A stretch of DNA of 64,000 nt, taken from the NCBI GenBank assembly GCA_001541255.1, contig LNQR01000056.1, forward strand, positions 1-64,000, given 5' to 3'. The translations under genes were made by a program, and so were the position numbers. The notes beneath the pieces are model-generated. The model made no database searches and had not been told where the DNA came from. It was given only the letters and a program-made list of their open reading frames with translations. Numbering within the stretch: position 1 is the stretch's first letter; each line of letters begins with the position of its first letter. This DNA is from Candidatus Magnetominusculus xianensis (GTDB lineage: Bacteria > Nitrospirota > Thermodesulfovibrionia > Thermodesulfovibrionales > Magnetobacteriaceae). Of this stretch, positions 44,667 through 53,867 are shown piece after piece.

Positions 44667-45013
44667 ATTCTACAAATATTTTCTATGTCCTACTAATATC
44701 GTAGATTTTCACAAAGCCTCTGTCGAGACTAAAGGTTCTCTCGATAACTTTTGTGGGAAAGCCAACTGTGGAAGGCAACCAAATCATGATGAAAACCTGC
44801 CAGACGATAGAGGAAGGCATGAAAATACAAAAGGAGATGAGAGAGAAGATAAAAAAGTGGAGGGATGAAAATGCAAAGAAGAAATAGAGAGCGATAGTCT
44901 ATCGTGTCAGATGAAACCGTTAACCTCAGCTTGTGTTGGGGCTAACAGTTTTACTTTTTTATATACCATTGATTATGCGATATTATATAATATAATAGTG
45001 AGGCAATAGAAAT
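44667..45013. other. intergenic region with a degenerate coding-like patch
   Basis: No complete gene is evident. A plus-strand frame (ATG 44786 to TAG 44887) encodes 33 charged residues ending KKWRDENAKKK. Its coding-like sequence extends upstream without a start to a TAG near 44700, which looks like the tail of a lost gene. The family is unknown. Confidence 0.3.
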
Positions 45014-45169
45014 ATGAACAGAACCATTAATATAGCTTTCTTGTATATACCAATCTCAAATTATGTACTATTACATTTTTTATGTATAGGACAATGTTAT
45101 GGAGAAGATGAAAATCTTAAAAAACGTCTGTTAAATGATACTCTACTTTTTGTTTCTGATACAAAGTAA
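45014..45169 (+). CDS. possible 51-residue exported peptide
   Basis: The frame from ATG 45014 has a hydrophobic N-terminal segment (about 6-27, with cysteines at 24 and 28) and a charged tail (EDENLKKRLLND). It could be a signal peptide plus a short mature part or a truncated gene. A TATAAT lies upstream near 44989-45000, and GAGG 11 nt before the ATG. Evidence is limited to an open frame and weak signals. Confidence 0.25.
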   Translation: MNRTINIAFLYIPISNYVLLHFLCIGQCYGEDENLKKRLLNDTLLFVSDTK

Positions 45170-45274
45170 CCGATGCTTATAAAGAAACTGTAGGTAAAGC
45201 TACCAATAATATTTTGATATGTGAGATATTATGACACATTGTGGCGTAGGCGTCCACTTCAGAAGATACCGCCG

Positions 45275-47665
45275 TTATTTCTTACCGGGTTCATCAGCAG
45301 GTGGCCCCCCGGAGCTTCCCTTCTGGGCCTTTTTATCTGGAATTAAATCATTCTTATCTTTTGACAGCATTTTTTTCAAACCGATGAGTTTCTCTTTGAA
45401 GTCCTCTGTCATCATGGCAGCATCGGCAAGGTTTTTTACCACATGAGGGGTAATTATTATCATTAGTTCTGTTCTGTTGTGTGACTTTTCCTTATAGCCG
45501 AACAGCCCGCCTATTAATGGAATCTTGCTCAGGAGCGGGATTCCCTGCTGAGTGTTAGTGATTTTATCCTGTATCAACCCTCCGATTGCTATGCTTGCCC
45601 CATCCTGTACAACAAGGTTTGTGGTTACGCTTCTTACGTTAATAGTGGGGGAGTCAACGCCCGGCGTTGTCACTGTATCTTTTACGTCTGAGACCTCCTG
45701 CGTTACATCAAGCTTTACAAGACCGCTGTCATTTATTTGCGGCTTTACCTTCAGGATTACGCCGGTATCCTGATATTGATACTGGTTCTGTATGCTTGTA
45801 GTTCCTGTCACATTTGATTGTGATGTTACTATTGGAACTTTGTCGCCCACCTGTATTTTTGCCTCGTTATTGTCTGATACCAGGATGGTGGGGTTTGACA
45901 AGACACTGATGTCGGTTTCAGTCGCAAGGGTCTGAATCATTGCCGATAATAACCCTGCACCATTGAATACGGCATATGTCAATCCCGTTGTCTTCGAAAA
46001 CAACGGAGCGGTAAGTCCTATTTTGCTGCCCTCTTCTACCATCGCCGCACCGGTGTATTTGTGATTATTTACAGTTATGTTGTTAGCCAAAAACCACTGG
46101 ACTCCATACTTCAGAGAATCGGTAAGGTTCACCTCAATAATAAGGGCCTCTATTAACACCTGCCTGGGAACAGAGTCGAGCTTTTTTATCAGCTCCTCAA
46201 TATATAGATAATCCTTCGGCAGGGCCAGAATAATAAGTGAGTTGAGTTTCTCGTCGTAATAAATCTTCGTCTCTGAGGAAACAAGGATAGAATTCGCTGC
46301 GTTTATTGCGCTTGCAGTGGTCGATTTTTTCGTGTCCTTTGTGCTGTCAGTCTTCGTTGTCGATGTCGGAGAGGTCAGCGTTGATGTCAGTGTTGATTTT
46401 GAGGAGGAGGACTTATCAGATGTCGAAGTAGTTGCCGTGGTCAGCGACTTATCCTGTGAGGACTTGGATGCCCCTGAATCGGTAAATATCTGTGAAAGTA
46501 TAGACATAATATGTTCGGCCTGACTGTTTTGCAGTGGATACACATAGATTCTCGGCTTCGCGCCTTCAAATACGTTATCTATGATGTCCACCCATTTTTT
46601 GAAATGTTTGAGAAACTGTTCGTCCGGGGCTACTACCAGGATAGCGTTTAATTTCTCGATTGGCAGATATTTCATTTTCAAGCTATCTTTCGTAGTGGCA
46701 GTAAACAGCGGGAATGTGCCCTTGAGGTCATCGATGACGTCTTTGATGCTGAGATTTTTGAATACGAACAGTTCAACCTTTACATCTTTAAACGCATCGT
46801 CGTCAAAGATATTTACAATCTTCAGGAGCCTTTGAATGTTTTCATCTGTGTCCGAGATTATCAGGCAGTTCTTACCGGGCACTTCTTTAATAATCGCCCC
46901 TGTGCTTAGAAAAGGCGTAAGGATTTCCAGCATATCCTTGGAGTTCATAAAATTCAGAGGGATTATCTGAACCATTGAAAAACCTTTGACCTGCATCCCC
47001 TGTGCGTCCTTTCCATACTTGACCCCTACCGGTTCTTTGCTAATATCGGCAAGGGGGACAAGTCTGTAGAGGCCGTTCTCCTCCATGATGCTTACCCCGT
47101 TGAGTCTGAAAATAGTTGACATAATGGGCAGTACATCAGAGTTAGAGACCGGCCTTACGGTTTTAAAGGTAATCCTGCCCTTAACGCGCGCGTCGATAAG
47201 ATAGTTCACCTTGAGGATTTCACCAAAAACCGTATGGGCTATCTCAAATATGTCGGCGTCGTCGAAGGAGAGGCCAATGTTATTCGGGCCTGACTGCTGA
47301 ACCACCTGAGGCAGCGGGGCTGAGACAAGAGGAGGGGGTGGTTGAGCCGACGTCTGATTTGTAGTCTTATTATCTGGCGGTGGCGGCGTACTCTGGCCGG
47401 TGTTTGAGGTAGTGACCTTTGCCGGTGGCGGCATCATAGGGGGTGTTGAGGGCGGTACCGGGAACAGTATCGATATATTATCCACAATACCGGGCGGCAA
47501 TGGCTGGCGCGGTGGCGGCGGTAACTGAAACCCTTGCGGTGGTACGTTTGGCGGCGGCTGAATCTGTTCCTGTCCCTGAGTTGTAGAAAGGAACGACAAC
47601 AGTATCAGGGCTGATGTGACAAACACCACTGACAGATATTTTTTGCCTTGCTGCGCTTTTTTCAT
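45275..47665 (-). CDS. gspD: type II secretion system secretin
   Basis: The 796-residue protein has a signal peptide (about 1-30), a Pro-rich segment, an N0 domain (about 130-200, LSFDDADIFEIAHTVFGE) and N1-N3 domains. The N2/N3 region carries a Ser/Thr/Lys-rich insertion (about 400-455). The C-terminal secretin barrel includes VPIVTSQSNVTG, GVILKVKPQI and GIPLLSKIPLIGGLF. It forms the outer-membrane channel for folded proteins. It stands alone without gspE-M; a GspC-like gene is 4.4 kb away. Confidence 0.93.
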   Translation of the reverse strand: MKKAQQGKKYLSVVFVTSALILLSFLSTTQGQEQIQPPPNVPPQGFQLPPPPRQPLPPGIVDNISILFPVPPSTPPMMPPPAKVTTSNTGQSTPPPPDNKTTNQTSAQPPPPLVSAPLPQVVQQSGPNNIGLSFDDADIFEIAHTVFGEILKVNYLIDARVKGRITFKTVRPVSNSDVLPIMSTIFRLNGVSIMEENGLYRLVPLADISKEPVGVKYGKDAQGMQVKGFSMVQIIPLNFMNSKDMLEILTPFLSTGAIIKEVPGKNCLIISDTDENIQRLLKIVNIFDDDAFKDVKVELFVFKNLSIKDVIDDLKGTFPLFTATTKDSLKMKYLPIEKLNAILVVAPDEQFLKHFKKWVDIIDNVFEGAKPRIYVYPLQNSQAEHIMSILSQIFTDSGASKSSQDKSLTTATTSTSDKSSSSKSTLTSTLTSPTSTTKTDSTKDTKKSTTASAINAANSILVSSETKIYYDEKLNSLIILALPKDYLYIEELIKKLDSVPRQVLIEALIIEVNLTDSLKYGVQWFLANNITVNNHKYTGAAMVEEGSKIGLTAPLFSKTTGLTYAVFNGAGLLSAMIQTLATETDISVLSNPTILVSDNNEAKIQVGDKVPIVTSQSNVTGTTSIQNQYQYQDTGVILKVKPQINDSGLVKLDVTQEVSDVKDTVTTPGVDSPTINVRSVTTNLVVQDGASIAIGGLIQDKITNTQQGIPLLSKIPLIGGLFGYKEKSHNRTELMIIITPHVVKNLADAAMMTEDFKEKLIGLKKMLSKDKNDLIPDKKAQKGSSGGPPADEPGKK

Positions 47666-47930
47666 AATAGTTAGACGTAATAAGATACACTTAATTATAC
47701 GTAATTATCAAGCAATATATTGCCCTAAGACATATAAACGGCGTCACGGACTGAAATTTTTGACAATAAGGCGGTCTCATCGGGTAAAAGACTATGCGGC
47801 GGCTATTGTTTTATCTTCCTAAATTTTGTTATGTTGTCATGTGATGCCGATTCGGAGATAGCATTTAAGGGCTGGTTGTCAGCAGTGATGAGGTATCACT
47901 TAGAATAAGAACTACAGGAGGATTTCAGGT

Positions 47931-49163
47931 ATGGGTTTTGTTGAGGGTTTGAAGTGCCGGGAGTGTGGCCGGGAGTATAAGGTTGACCCGATTTATGTAT
48001 GTGAGTTTTGCTTTGGCCCGCTTGAGGCCGTTTATGATTATAAAAAAATAAAAAAATCTCTTAATCGAAAGAAAATCCTTCAGCGTGAAAAAAATCTCTG
48101 GCGCTACAAAGAACTTCTCCCTATAGACGGCGAGCCTCAGGTAGGGCTTAACTCAGGGTTTACCCCATTGGTCGAGACAAAAAACCTTGCACGGGAACTG
48201 GGAGTGAAAACACTCTACGTAAAGGACGACACGGTTGTGCATCCTACACTTTCATTCAAGGACAGAGTAGTGGCTGTTGCCCTGACAAAGGCAAAGGAAT
48301 TCGGATTTGACACGGTTGCCTGCGCCTCGACTGGTAATCTGGCACACTCCGTCTCTGCACACGGCGCTAAGGCCGGACTTAAGAGATTTATTTTTATACC
48401 TGCAACCCTTGAAGCCAGCAAAATAACCGCAGCCCTCATCTATGAGCCAAACCTTATTGCCGTTGACGGTAACTATGACGACGTTAACCGTCTGTGCAGC
48501 GAGATAGCCAATAAGTACAAGTGGGCATTTGTAAACATAAACATTCGGCCATTCTACGCCGAGGGGTCAAAGACCCTTGGCTTTGAGATTGTTGAGCAGT
48601 TGGGCTGGAACGCCCCTGACAACGTAGTCGTGCCGTGCGCCAGCGGGTCTCTGCTGACAAAGGTATGGAAGAGTTTTAAGGAGTTCCACGAGATTGGCGT
48701 AATAAAGAAACTAGAGACAAAGGTCTTTGCAGCCCAGGCGCAGGGGTGTAACCCAATCGCAGCGGCGCTGAAAAGCCACACCGACGTTATAAGGCCGATG
48801 AAGCCTAATACGATAGCAAAATCCCTCGCAATCGGCAATCCCGCCGACGGTTATTATGCCGTCAAGGTAGTTCAGGAAACAGGCGGCTGCGGCGAGGAAG
48901 TCACAGACCAGGAGATCATTGACGGCATAAAACTCCTTGCAAGGACAGAGGGGATATTTGCTGAGACTGCCGGAGGCGTTACAGTAGCAGTCACAAAGAA
49001 ACTCATAGAAAATGGCTGCATAGGGAAAAATGACACCACCGTTATCTGCGTAACAGGCAATGGGCTGAAAACACAGGAGGCCCTTAACGGTCAAATGCTG
49101 AAGGCGCACTACATACCACCGAACATGGAATCTTTTGAAGAGGTTTTATCAAACATAAAGTAG
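47931..49163 (+). CDS. thrC: threonine synthase (zinc-ribbon type), copy 1
   Basis: The 410-residue PLP enzyme has an N-terminal zinc ribbon (C9, C12, C24, C27) and the fold-type-II core, with PLP lysine K110 in LSFKDR, the STGNLAHSV phosphate region and the VCVTGNGLK C-terminal signature. It converts O-phosphohomoserine to threonine. A strong Shine-Dalgarno precedes it. It opens a cluster with a MoaD-like carrier, a NIL-domain protein and a second threonine-synthase-like gene, which raises the possibility that one copy uses a sulfur nucleophile. Confidence 0.9.
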   Translation: MGFVEGLKCRECGREYKVDPIYVCEFCFGPLEAVYDYKKIKKSLNRKKILQREKNLWRYKELLPIDGEPQVGLNSGFTPLVETKNLARELGVKTLYVKDDTVVHPTLSFKDRVVAVALTKAKEFGFDTVACASTGNLAHSVSAHGAKAGLKRFIFIPATLEASKITAALIYEPNLIAVDGNYDDVNRLCSEIANKYKWAFVNINIRPFYAEGSKTLGFEIVEQLGWNAPDNVVVPCASGSLLTKVWKSFKEFHEIGVIKKLETKVFAAQAQGCNPIAAALKSHTDVIRPMKPNTIAKSLAIGNPADGYYAVKVVQETGGCGEEVTDQEIIDGIKLLARTEGIFAETAGGVTVAVTKKLIENGCIGKNDTTVICVTGNGLKTQEALNGQMLKAHYIPPNMESFEEVLSNIK

Positions 49164-49179
49164 ATATTAAGGAGGATAT

Positions 49180-49458
49180 ATGGCTGTAAAAGTGAGAATA
49201 CCAACCCCGTTACAGAAACTTACGGAGGGCAAAGAAGAGGTGGAGGCATCTGCCGGGACAGTTATAGATATGATAAAAGACCTTGACGCTCGTTACGCCG
49301 GTATTTCCGAGAGGATAACTGACGGCGGGAAGGTCAGGCGTTTTGTAAATATCTACATCAACGAAGAGGACATCAGGTTTTTACAAGGAGAGTTGACGCC
49401 GGTGAAGGATGGTGACATTGTGTCGATAGTACCGGCAATAGCCGGTGGACGCATATAA
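49180..49458 (+). CDS. MoaD/ThiS-family ubiquitin-like sulfur carrier
   Basis: The 92-residue protein has the beta-grasp pattern of MoaD/ThiS/CysO (VRIPTPLQKLTEGKEEV, DIRFLQGE, GDIVSIVPAIAGG). The C-terminus is AGGRI; canonical carriers end in a bare GG that is adenylated and thiocarboxylated. The two extra residues would have to be removed, as JAMM peptidases do for QbsE and some CysO-type precursors. It sits 16 nt after the threonine synthase gene, a position matching the CysO-CysM logic. Confidence 0.88.
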   Translation: MAVKVRIPTPLQKLTEGKEEVEASAGTVIDMIKDLDARYAGISERITDGGKVRRFVNIYINEEDIRFLQGELTPVKDGDIVSIVPAIAGGRI

Positions 49459-49478
49459 TGTCCTAATGGAGGTTATAT

Positions 49479-49715
49479 ATGAAAAAACGCATAAGGCTGA
49501 CCTTCCCGCAGGACTTAATAAAAGAGCCTGTGATATACACGGTTGCCAGAAAATATGATATTATACCGAACATACGAAGGGCGCGGGTAACAGAGAGCGT
49601 TGGCGAGATGATCTTAGAACTCGACGGACAAGAGGACAACTTGAACCTGAGCATAGAGGCCCTTAAAGAGACAGGTGTCGATGTAGAGCTGGTCGAAGGC
49701 GATATAATTCAATAA
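49479..49715 (+). CDS. NIL-domain protein
   Basis: The 78-residue protein consists of a single NIL domain (ferredoxin-like fold without cysteines): RIRLTFPQDLIKEPVIYTVAR at the start, GEMILELDG and a final ETGVDVELV strand. NIL domains are found at the C-terminus of methionine ABC transporter ATPases and in stand-alone or ferredoxin-fused proteins tied to sulfur amino-acid metabolism. They may bind methionine or a relative. It is 20 nt after the carrier gene. Confidence 0.88.
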   Translation: MKKRIRLTFPQDLIKEPVIYTVARKYDIIPNIRRARVTESVGEMILELDGQEDNLNLSIEALKETGVDVELVEGDIIQ

Positions 49716-49758
49716 ACTCAGACAGTAGAGATATAAGCGGCGCACCGCTGGAGGATAA

Positions 49759-50880
49759 ATGGCAAGGGAAGAGTACCGATGTAATGCCCGAGATAATGCC
49801 CAAGATAAAGCCCAAGATAAAGCATGGAAGGGAATAATAACCCACTACAGGGATTTCTTACCGGTTACGGAAGTTACTCCCGTTATAACGCTTAACGAAG
49901 GCAATACACCGTTAATAGCGGCAAGAAATCTGTGTAAGAAACTCGGATTTAACGGTCAGATATATTTTAAATTCGACGGGCTAAACCCAACGGGTTCATT
50001 CAAAGACAGAGGGATGACAATGGCCATATCAAAGGCTGTGGAGGCGGGGGCGCGGGCTGTGATATGTGCTTCTACCGGAAACACCTCAGCCTCGGCTGCG
50101 GCCTATGCAGCAAGGGCGGGAATCAAGTCTGTAGTCATCATCCCAGAAGGTAAAATTGCACTTGGTAAACTCGCCCAGGCCATCATACACGGAGCATCGG
50201 TACTGCAAATAGAGGGTAATTTCGATGAGGCACTCTCAATAGTGAGAAAAATTGTGGAGCGCTATCCAATCACCCTTGTAAACTCAATAAATCCATTCAG
50301 ATTAGAAGGCCAAAAGACGGCAGCCTTTGAGGTCTGTGACCAGTTGGGCGCTGCCCCGGATTATCATTCCCTTCCGGTTGGAAATGCAGGAAATATCACG
50401 GCATACTGGAAGGGCTACAATGAATATAAGACAGCGGGAAAGATTGATGCACTACCTAAAATGATTGGATTTCAGGCAGCCGGTGCCGCCCCAATAGTCC
50501 TCGGCAGGCCAGTAGAAAAACCTGATACAATAGCTACAGCCATAAGAATAGGCAATCCGGCAAGCTGGTGCCTTGCCGTAGAGGCAAAAACCCAGTCTGG
50601 CGGCGTGATAGACTCGGTAACGGACGATGAGATACTTGCGGCCTACTCTATGATGGCCAAAACTGAGGGCATATTTTGTGAACCGGCCTCGGCGGCCTCA
50701 GTAGCCGGCGTGATTAAACTCAATGCCGCCGGGTACTTTGCCAACGGCAGCACCATAGTATGCACCCTGACAGGCGCCGGACTGAAGGACCCGGACTCCG
50801 TATTTAAGGTAACAAAAGACCCCCTTAAGGTATGGTCAGACTTAAATGCCGTAGAAGAGTATATAAAGAATCTGCTTTAG
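49759..50880 (+). CDS. thrC: threonine synthase-like PLP enzyme, copy 2
   Basis: The 373-residue protein is a threonine synthase without the zinc ribbon. It has PLP lysine K82 in [28 protein letters not shown] and the C-terminal [12 protein letters not shown]. It follows the NIL gene by 43 nt with its own GGAGG site. The first 22 residues are an odd extension made by a 12-bp repeat ([11 protein letters not shown]) not usual in the family, whose members start near [14 protein letters not shown]. Either copy could be the true threonine synthase, the other having a related substrate. Confidence 0.9.
   Translation: MAREEYRCNARDNAQDKAQDKAWKGIITHYRDFLPVTEVTPVITLNEGNTPLIAARNLCKKLGFNGQIYFKFDGLNPTGSFKDRGMTMAISKAVEAGARAVICASTGNTSASAAAYAARAGIKSVVIIPEGKIALGKLAQAIIHGASVLQIEGNFDEALSIVRKIVERYPITLVNSINPFRLEGQKTAAFEVCDQLGAAPDYHSLPVGNAGNITAYWKGYNEYKTAGKIDALPKMIGFQAAGAAPIVLGRPVEKPDTIATAIRIGNPASWCLAVEAKTQSGGVIDSVTDDEILAAYSMMAKTEGIFCEPASAASVAGVIKLNAAGYFANGSTIVCTLTGAGLKDPDSVFKVTKDPLKVWSDLNAVEEYIKNLL
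49786..49821 (+). repeat. three 12-bp in-frame repeats in the threonine-synthase N-terminus
   Basis: The units GCCCGAGATAAT, GCCCAAGATAAA and GCCCAAGATAAA follow each other. They add four residues per copy ([12 protein letters not shown]), so copy-number change keeps the frame. Confidence 0.75.
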
Positions 50881-50894
50881 CTATTTTCATGACA

Positions 50895-52679
50895 TCAGAC
50901 GCCGTAGAAGTATTTGTAACGTTTACGGTAGTAGTTACGAATAGATTGAACAATGTTTTCTGTAATAACATTAATATCAGTGCCTTGCTTTCCGGTGAGG
51001 ATTTCATAGGCGGCAGCGGTCAGAAACTCTTTTGACATCCTTTCGATAAGATTTCTAAACGTGCGGGATTTAAAAAAGTTATTATGTGAGTAATCATCGT
51101 CAACTTTGTTCTCACACTGGATTATCTCCCGTAAAATCGATACCTCTATAGAATAAATATCATTTAATAATTTATTATTCTGCAATATTTCACCGTTGTC
51201 TTTAATCTCTGGATAAACTTTACCGGCAATATATACAAGCGCCAAGTCCGCGTGCTGCAAGAATATGTCTCCGTTATTCCATTGTTCACGGCTCTCTTTT
51301 GCCTTGTGCTCAAGAAAGGATAGCAGCTTAAAACTGATTAAGAGCTGATTAGGGAGTTCTTTGTCATCGATAACAAATACATCATCAAAATATTTTTCGA
51401 ATATCTTGCTTTTACATGATTTTGCCTCGTGGGGCATCTCTTTATATAAAGAGATATACGCCTGAAAAACACGCTCGTTATTTGCAATCTTAGCCTTATC
51501 GATCTTCTTATCCATGTACTCGTTTCGATGTGTTTCATAGTGGAAACCTTTTTCAAGAAAATAATCTTTCACTAGTTTCTGAACAGGGGCATTTGCCTTT
51601 AAATCACGTTCAAATATTGGATTCTGAGTATTAGTGCCTACGGTTATCTTATCAATTAACGCTTCGTTGCGTGTCTCGTAAAGCCGTAACAACAGATGTA
51701 TATCCTGAAGTTGTTTATTGGGAAATGTTTTTCTCTCAGCATATAAATCATATAGTGATTTTGTTGTTTGAGCGCCATTAATTATTTTTGGATTAGTAAC
51801 CTCAATTATTTTATTGCCAAGTGCGTCATCGGTAAATGAGAACTGATCACATGAAATTGTAACACCGTTATTTAAAAACCAGAAATACTTAGAATCCTTA
51901 GGAGAAGAAGCTGTCTCCTTAATCTCTCTGTTAATTTTGTTATTACCCAGATAATATCTTATATTTCTGCTTAGAACCTTATCATGCCCTGCTGATTCGT
52001 ATATATGTACAAGTTCCTCTGCCGATATGGTAGCGACCATTCCTCTGACATCTCCAAGTTTCTTATCGGTACCGAGGTAAAGAATATCTTTGTAGGTTAT
52101 GATATTGATAGTATGGACTCGTTGCTTTGAATTGTCTATCGCCTGTAATATGTCATTACCGTCGTGAAAGGAAACATGATAGTTGCCTTTAGCCTCAAGC
52201 ATCTTTGCGCGTTCTTTTTCTGATTCTTCTGGTTTATGAGTATTTACCACAAAATAAATACGTTTCTCTGGCGGTTTTAGCCTGCCCTTATCTTTAATTA
52301 TATCTCTGATTTCTTCAATCCTTGTTTTCATTATCTCAGACTGATTATCAACTTTATGGCCCTGAAAAATCTCTTCGACCTTTGCAATGGTTAAATCGAT
52401 TTCATTTTTACCAATTCCTTTTGCCAGATTAGTTCGATACTTGGACTGGAAAATGTTGATAATTATGTTATCTCCAGTTTCATCAATGTATATTGCATCA
52501 ATCCCGCCATCGCCGCTTCCATCGGTGGCAGAAAAAATCGCTTCATTGATCGTTATGCCAAGCAGGGACATCATCGCGAAAATCAAAAACGCGTAGGGGT
52601 CATCATCCTGCCTTTTCTCAGGCAAGCTGCCTCGAATGTTATCTAAATTTGCCTCTATAACCGCCTGTAATATTGACAT
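50895..52679 (-). CDS. AIPR-family protein (abortive-infection-related nuclease candidate)
   Basis: The 594-residue protein matches the AIPR family. The N-terminal part resembles a Mrr-like PD-(D/E)XK nuclease (D61 in GDGGIDAIYID, then FQSKYR with Q78 and K80). The central AIPR region contains NNGVTISCDQF and KIINGAQTTKSLYDL, and a helical C-terminal part follows. AIPR proteins accompany phage-defence loci, mostly restriction-modification-associated. Here it stands alone behind its own promoter, divergent from the permease pair. No second defence gene is adjacent. Confidence 0.88.
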   Translation of the reverse strand: MSILQAVIEANLDNIRGSLPEKRQDDDPYAFLIFAMMSLLGITINEAIFSATDGSGDGGIDAIYIDETGDNIIINIFQSKYRTNLAKGIGKNEIDLTIAKVEEIFQGHKVDNQSEIMKTRIEEIRDIIKDKGRLKPPEKRIYFVVNTHKPEESEKERAKMLEAKGNYHVSFHDGNDILQAIDNSKQRVHTINIITYKDILYLGTDKKLGDVRGMVATISAEELVHIYESAGHDKVLSRNIRYYLGNNKINREIKETASSPKDSKYFWFLNNGVTISCDQFSFTDDALGNKIIEVTNPKIINGAQTTKSLYDLYAERKTFPNKQLQDIHLLLRLYETRNEALIDKITVGTNTQNPIFERDLKANAPVQKLVKDYFLEKGFHYETHRNEYMDKKIDKAKIANNERVFQAYISLYKEMPHEAKSCKSKIFEKYFDDVFVIDDKELPNQLLISFKLLSFLEHKAKESREQWNNGDIFLQHADLALVYIAGKVYPEIKDNGEILQNNKLLNDIYSIEVSILREIIQCENKVDDDYSHNNFFKSRTFRNLIERMSKEFLTAAAYEILTGKQGTDINVITENIVQSIRNYYRKRYKYFYGV

Positions 52680-52699
52680 CTATTACTACCTCTTATGCT

Positions 52700-52728
52700 A
52701 TTATAACCTGTTCCCATCTAAAAGGCAA
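52700..52728 (-). promoter_or_regulatory. AIPR gene promoter
   Basis: On the minus strand, -35 TTGCCT, a 17-bp spacer and a perfect -10 TATAAT predict a transcript starting near 52693, about 14 nt before the ATG, with AGAGGT as the ribosome site. Confidence 0.6.
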
Positions 52729-52766
52729 CGCCAGCGTTAGATAAACGAGCAGATGAAGAGGAGACA

Positions 52767-53867
52767 ATGACAACTGGGAAATTCTATAGATACACGTCCA
52801 TTTTAGCGCTCATTAGTCTGTTTGGGTTTCTCAGCTATAACGTGATGGAGCCTTTTCTTCCGGCTATTGCGTGGGCCGTGGTGCTTGGCATTGTGTTTTA
52901 TCCCCTGTTTGCCTTTATCAGCAAATACACTAAATGGAAGAGCGCGGCAGCAGCGCTAACCACCCTTGTTATCCTGTTTATAATCATAATGCCGTCTTTT
53001 TATATCTCAAGACAACTGGCAAATGAGGTTACGCACCTGATTCAATACACCGAGTTCACCCAACTGTTAGACTTCTCCCAGTACCCTGTAATTAACCGGG
53101 CTATTAACCGGCCAGTGAACTGGCTGACAGGGCAGATGCGAAACATGGGCATAGCCGTCGATTACAGGGCGCTGATTACTGAAAACATCTCCGAAATCGG
53201 TAAAAACATTATACCTAAGCTGACCTATGGCGTGAAAAACATCATAGATATGGCGTCGACATTCGCGCTGATGATGTTTACGCTGTTTTTTATCCTTGTG
53301 GACGGCCCGGCGTTCGTTGAAAAAATCAGGATTATGCTCCCATTTTCCGAAGGGCAAAAAGACCGCCTGGTAAAGGACATAAAGGACATGGTGGTTACGG
53401 CAATTTATGGCGGACTGGCGGTTGGACTGGCTCAGGGGATGGTCTCCGGGGTTATATTCTATCTCCTTGACCTCTGGTCACCGGTGCTGCTTGGGGCGTT
53501 GACCGGCCTGATGTCCTTTGTCCCGCTGATGGGCGCAGTGTCGGTATGGGCAACGGTAGATGCCGTGTTGTTCTTAACCGGCTCGTACAAGGAGGCCGTT
53601 ATACTGCTTATTTTGGGGGCAACAGTTATCAGCACAATAGATAATATCCTGAGACCGGTTATTGTCAAAGGACGCACTAATGTCCCAATACTAATTGTAT
53701 TTTTTACGATTATCGGCGGGATTAACTTCTTTGGCTTTATCGGCATTGTACTCGGGCCGCTCGTGTTTGTACTTTTTATCTTACTTATCGATATATTTAT
53801 GACTTTTGAAGAGACTGCTGGTATAATAGGAGGGCTTAACGATGAGGCATGGAAATATGGAAAATAA
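52767..53867 (+). CDS. AI-2E-family (PerM-like) permease, copy 1
   Basis: The 366-residue protein has about eight membrane helices and a central helical loop. It carries the family signatures VVLGIVFYPLF, the DGPAFVEKIR region and the FVPLMGA / DNILRPVIVKGR motifs of the AI-2E (TqsA/PerM) family. The family exports or exchanges small molecules; PerM-like members are also proposed Na+/H+ antiporters. It is the first of a tandem pair; the next copy overlaps its 3' end by 26 nt. Confidence 0.88.
   Translation: MTTGKFYRYTSILALISLFGFLSYNVMEPFLPAIAWAVVLGIVFYPLFAFISKYTKWKSAAAALTTLVILFIIIMPSFYISRQLANEVTHLIQYTEFTQLLDFSQYPVINRAINRPVNWLTGQMRNMGIAVDYRALITENISEIGKNIIPKLTYGVKNIIDMASTFALMMFTLFFILVDGPAFVEKIRIMLPFSEGQKDRLVKDIKDMVVTAIYGGLAVGLAQGMVSGVIFYLLDLWSPVLLGALTGLMSFVPLMGAVSVWATVDAVLFLTGSYKEAVILLILGATVISTIDNILRPVIVKGRTNVPILIVFFTIIGGINFFGFIGIVLGPLVFVLFILLIDIFMTFEETAGIIGGLNDEAWKYGK

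Noticed and set aside
44455..44868. 137-residue plus-strand ORF overlapping bioB
   Set aside because: Most of it is antisense to bioB; only the patch after 44700 is outside bioB and that is coding-like in a different frame.
46317..46523. Plus-strand acidic Val/Asp-rich ORF opposite gspD
   Set aside because: It is the antisense of the Ser/Thr-rich insertion of GspD.
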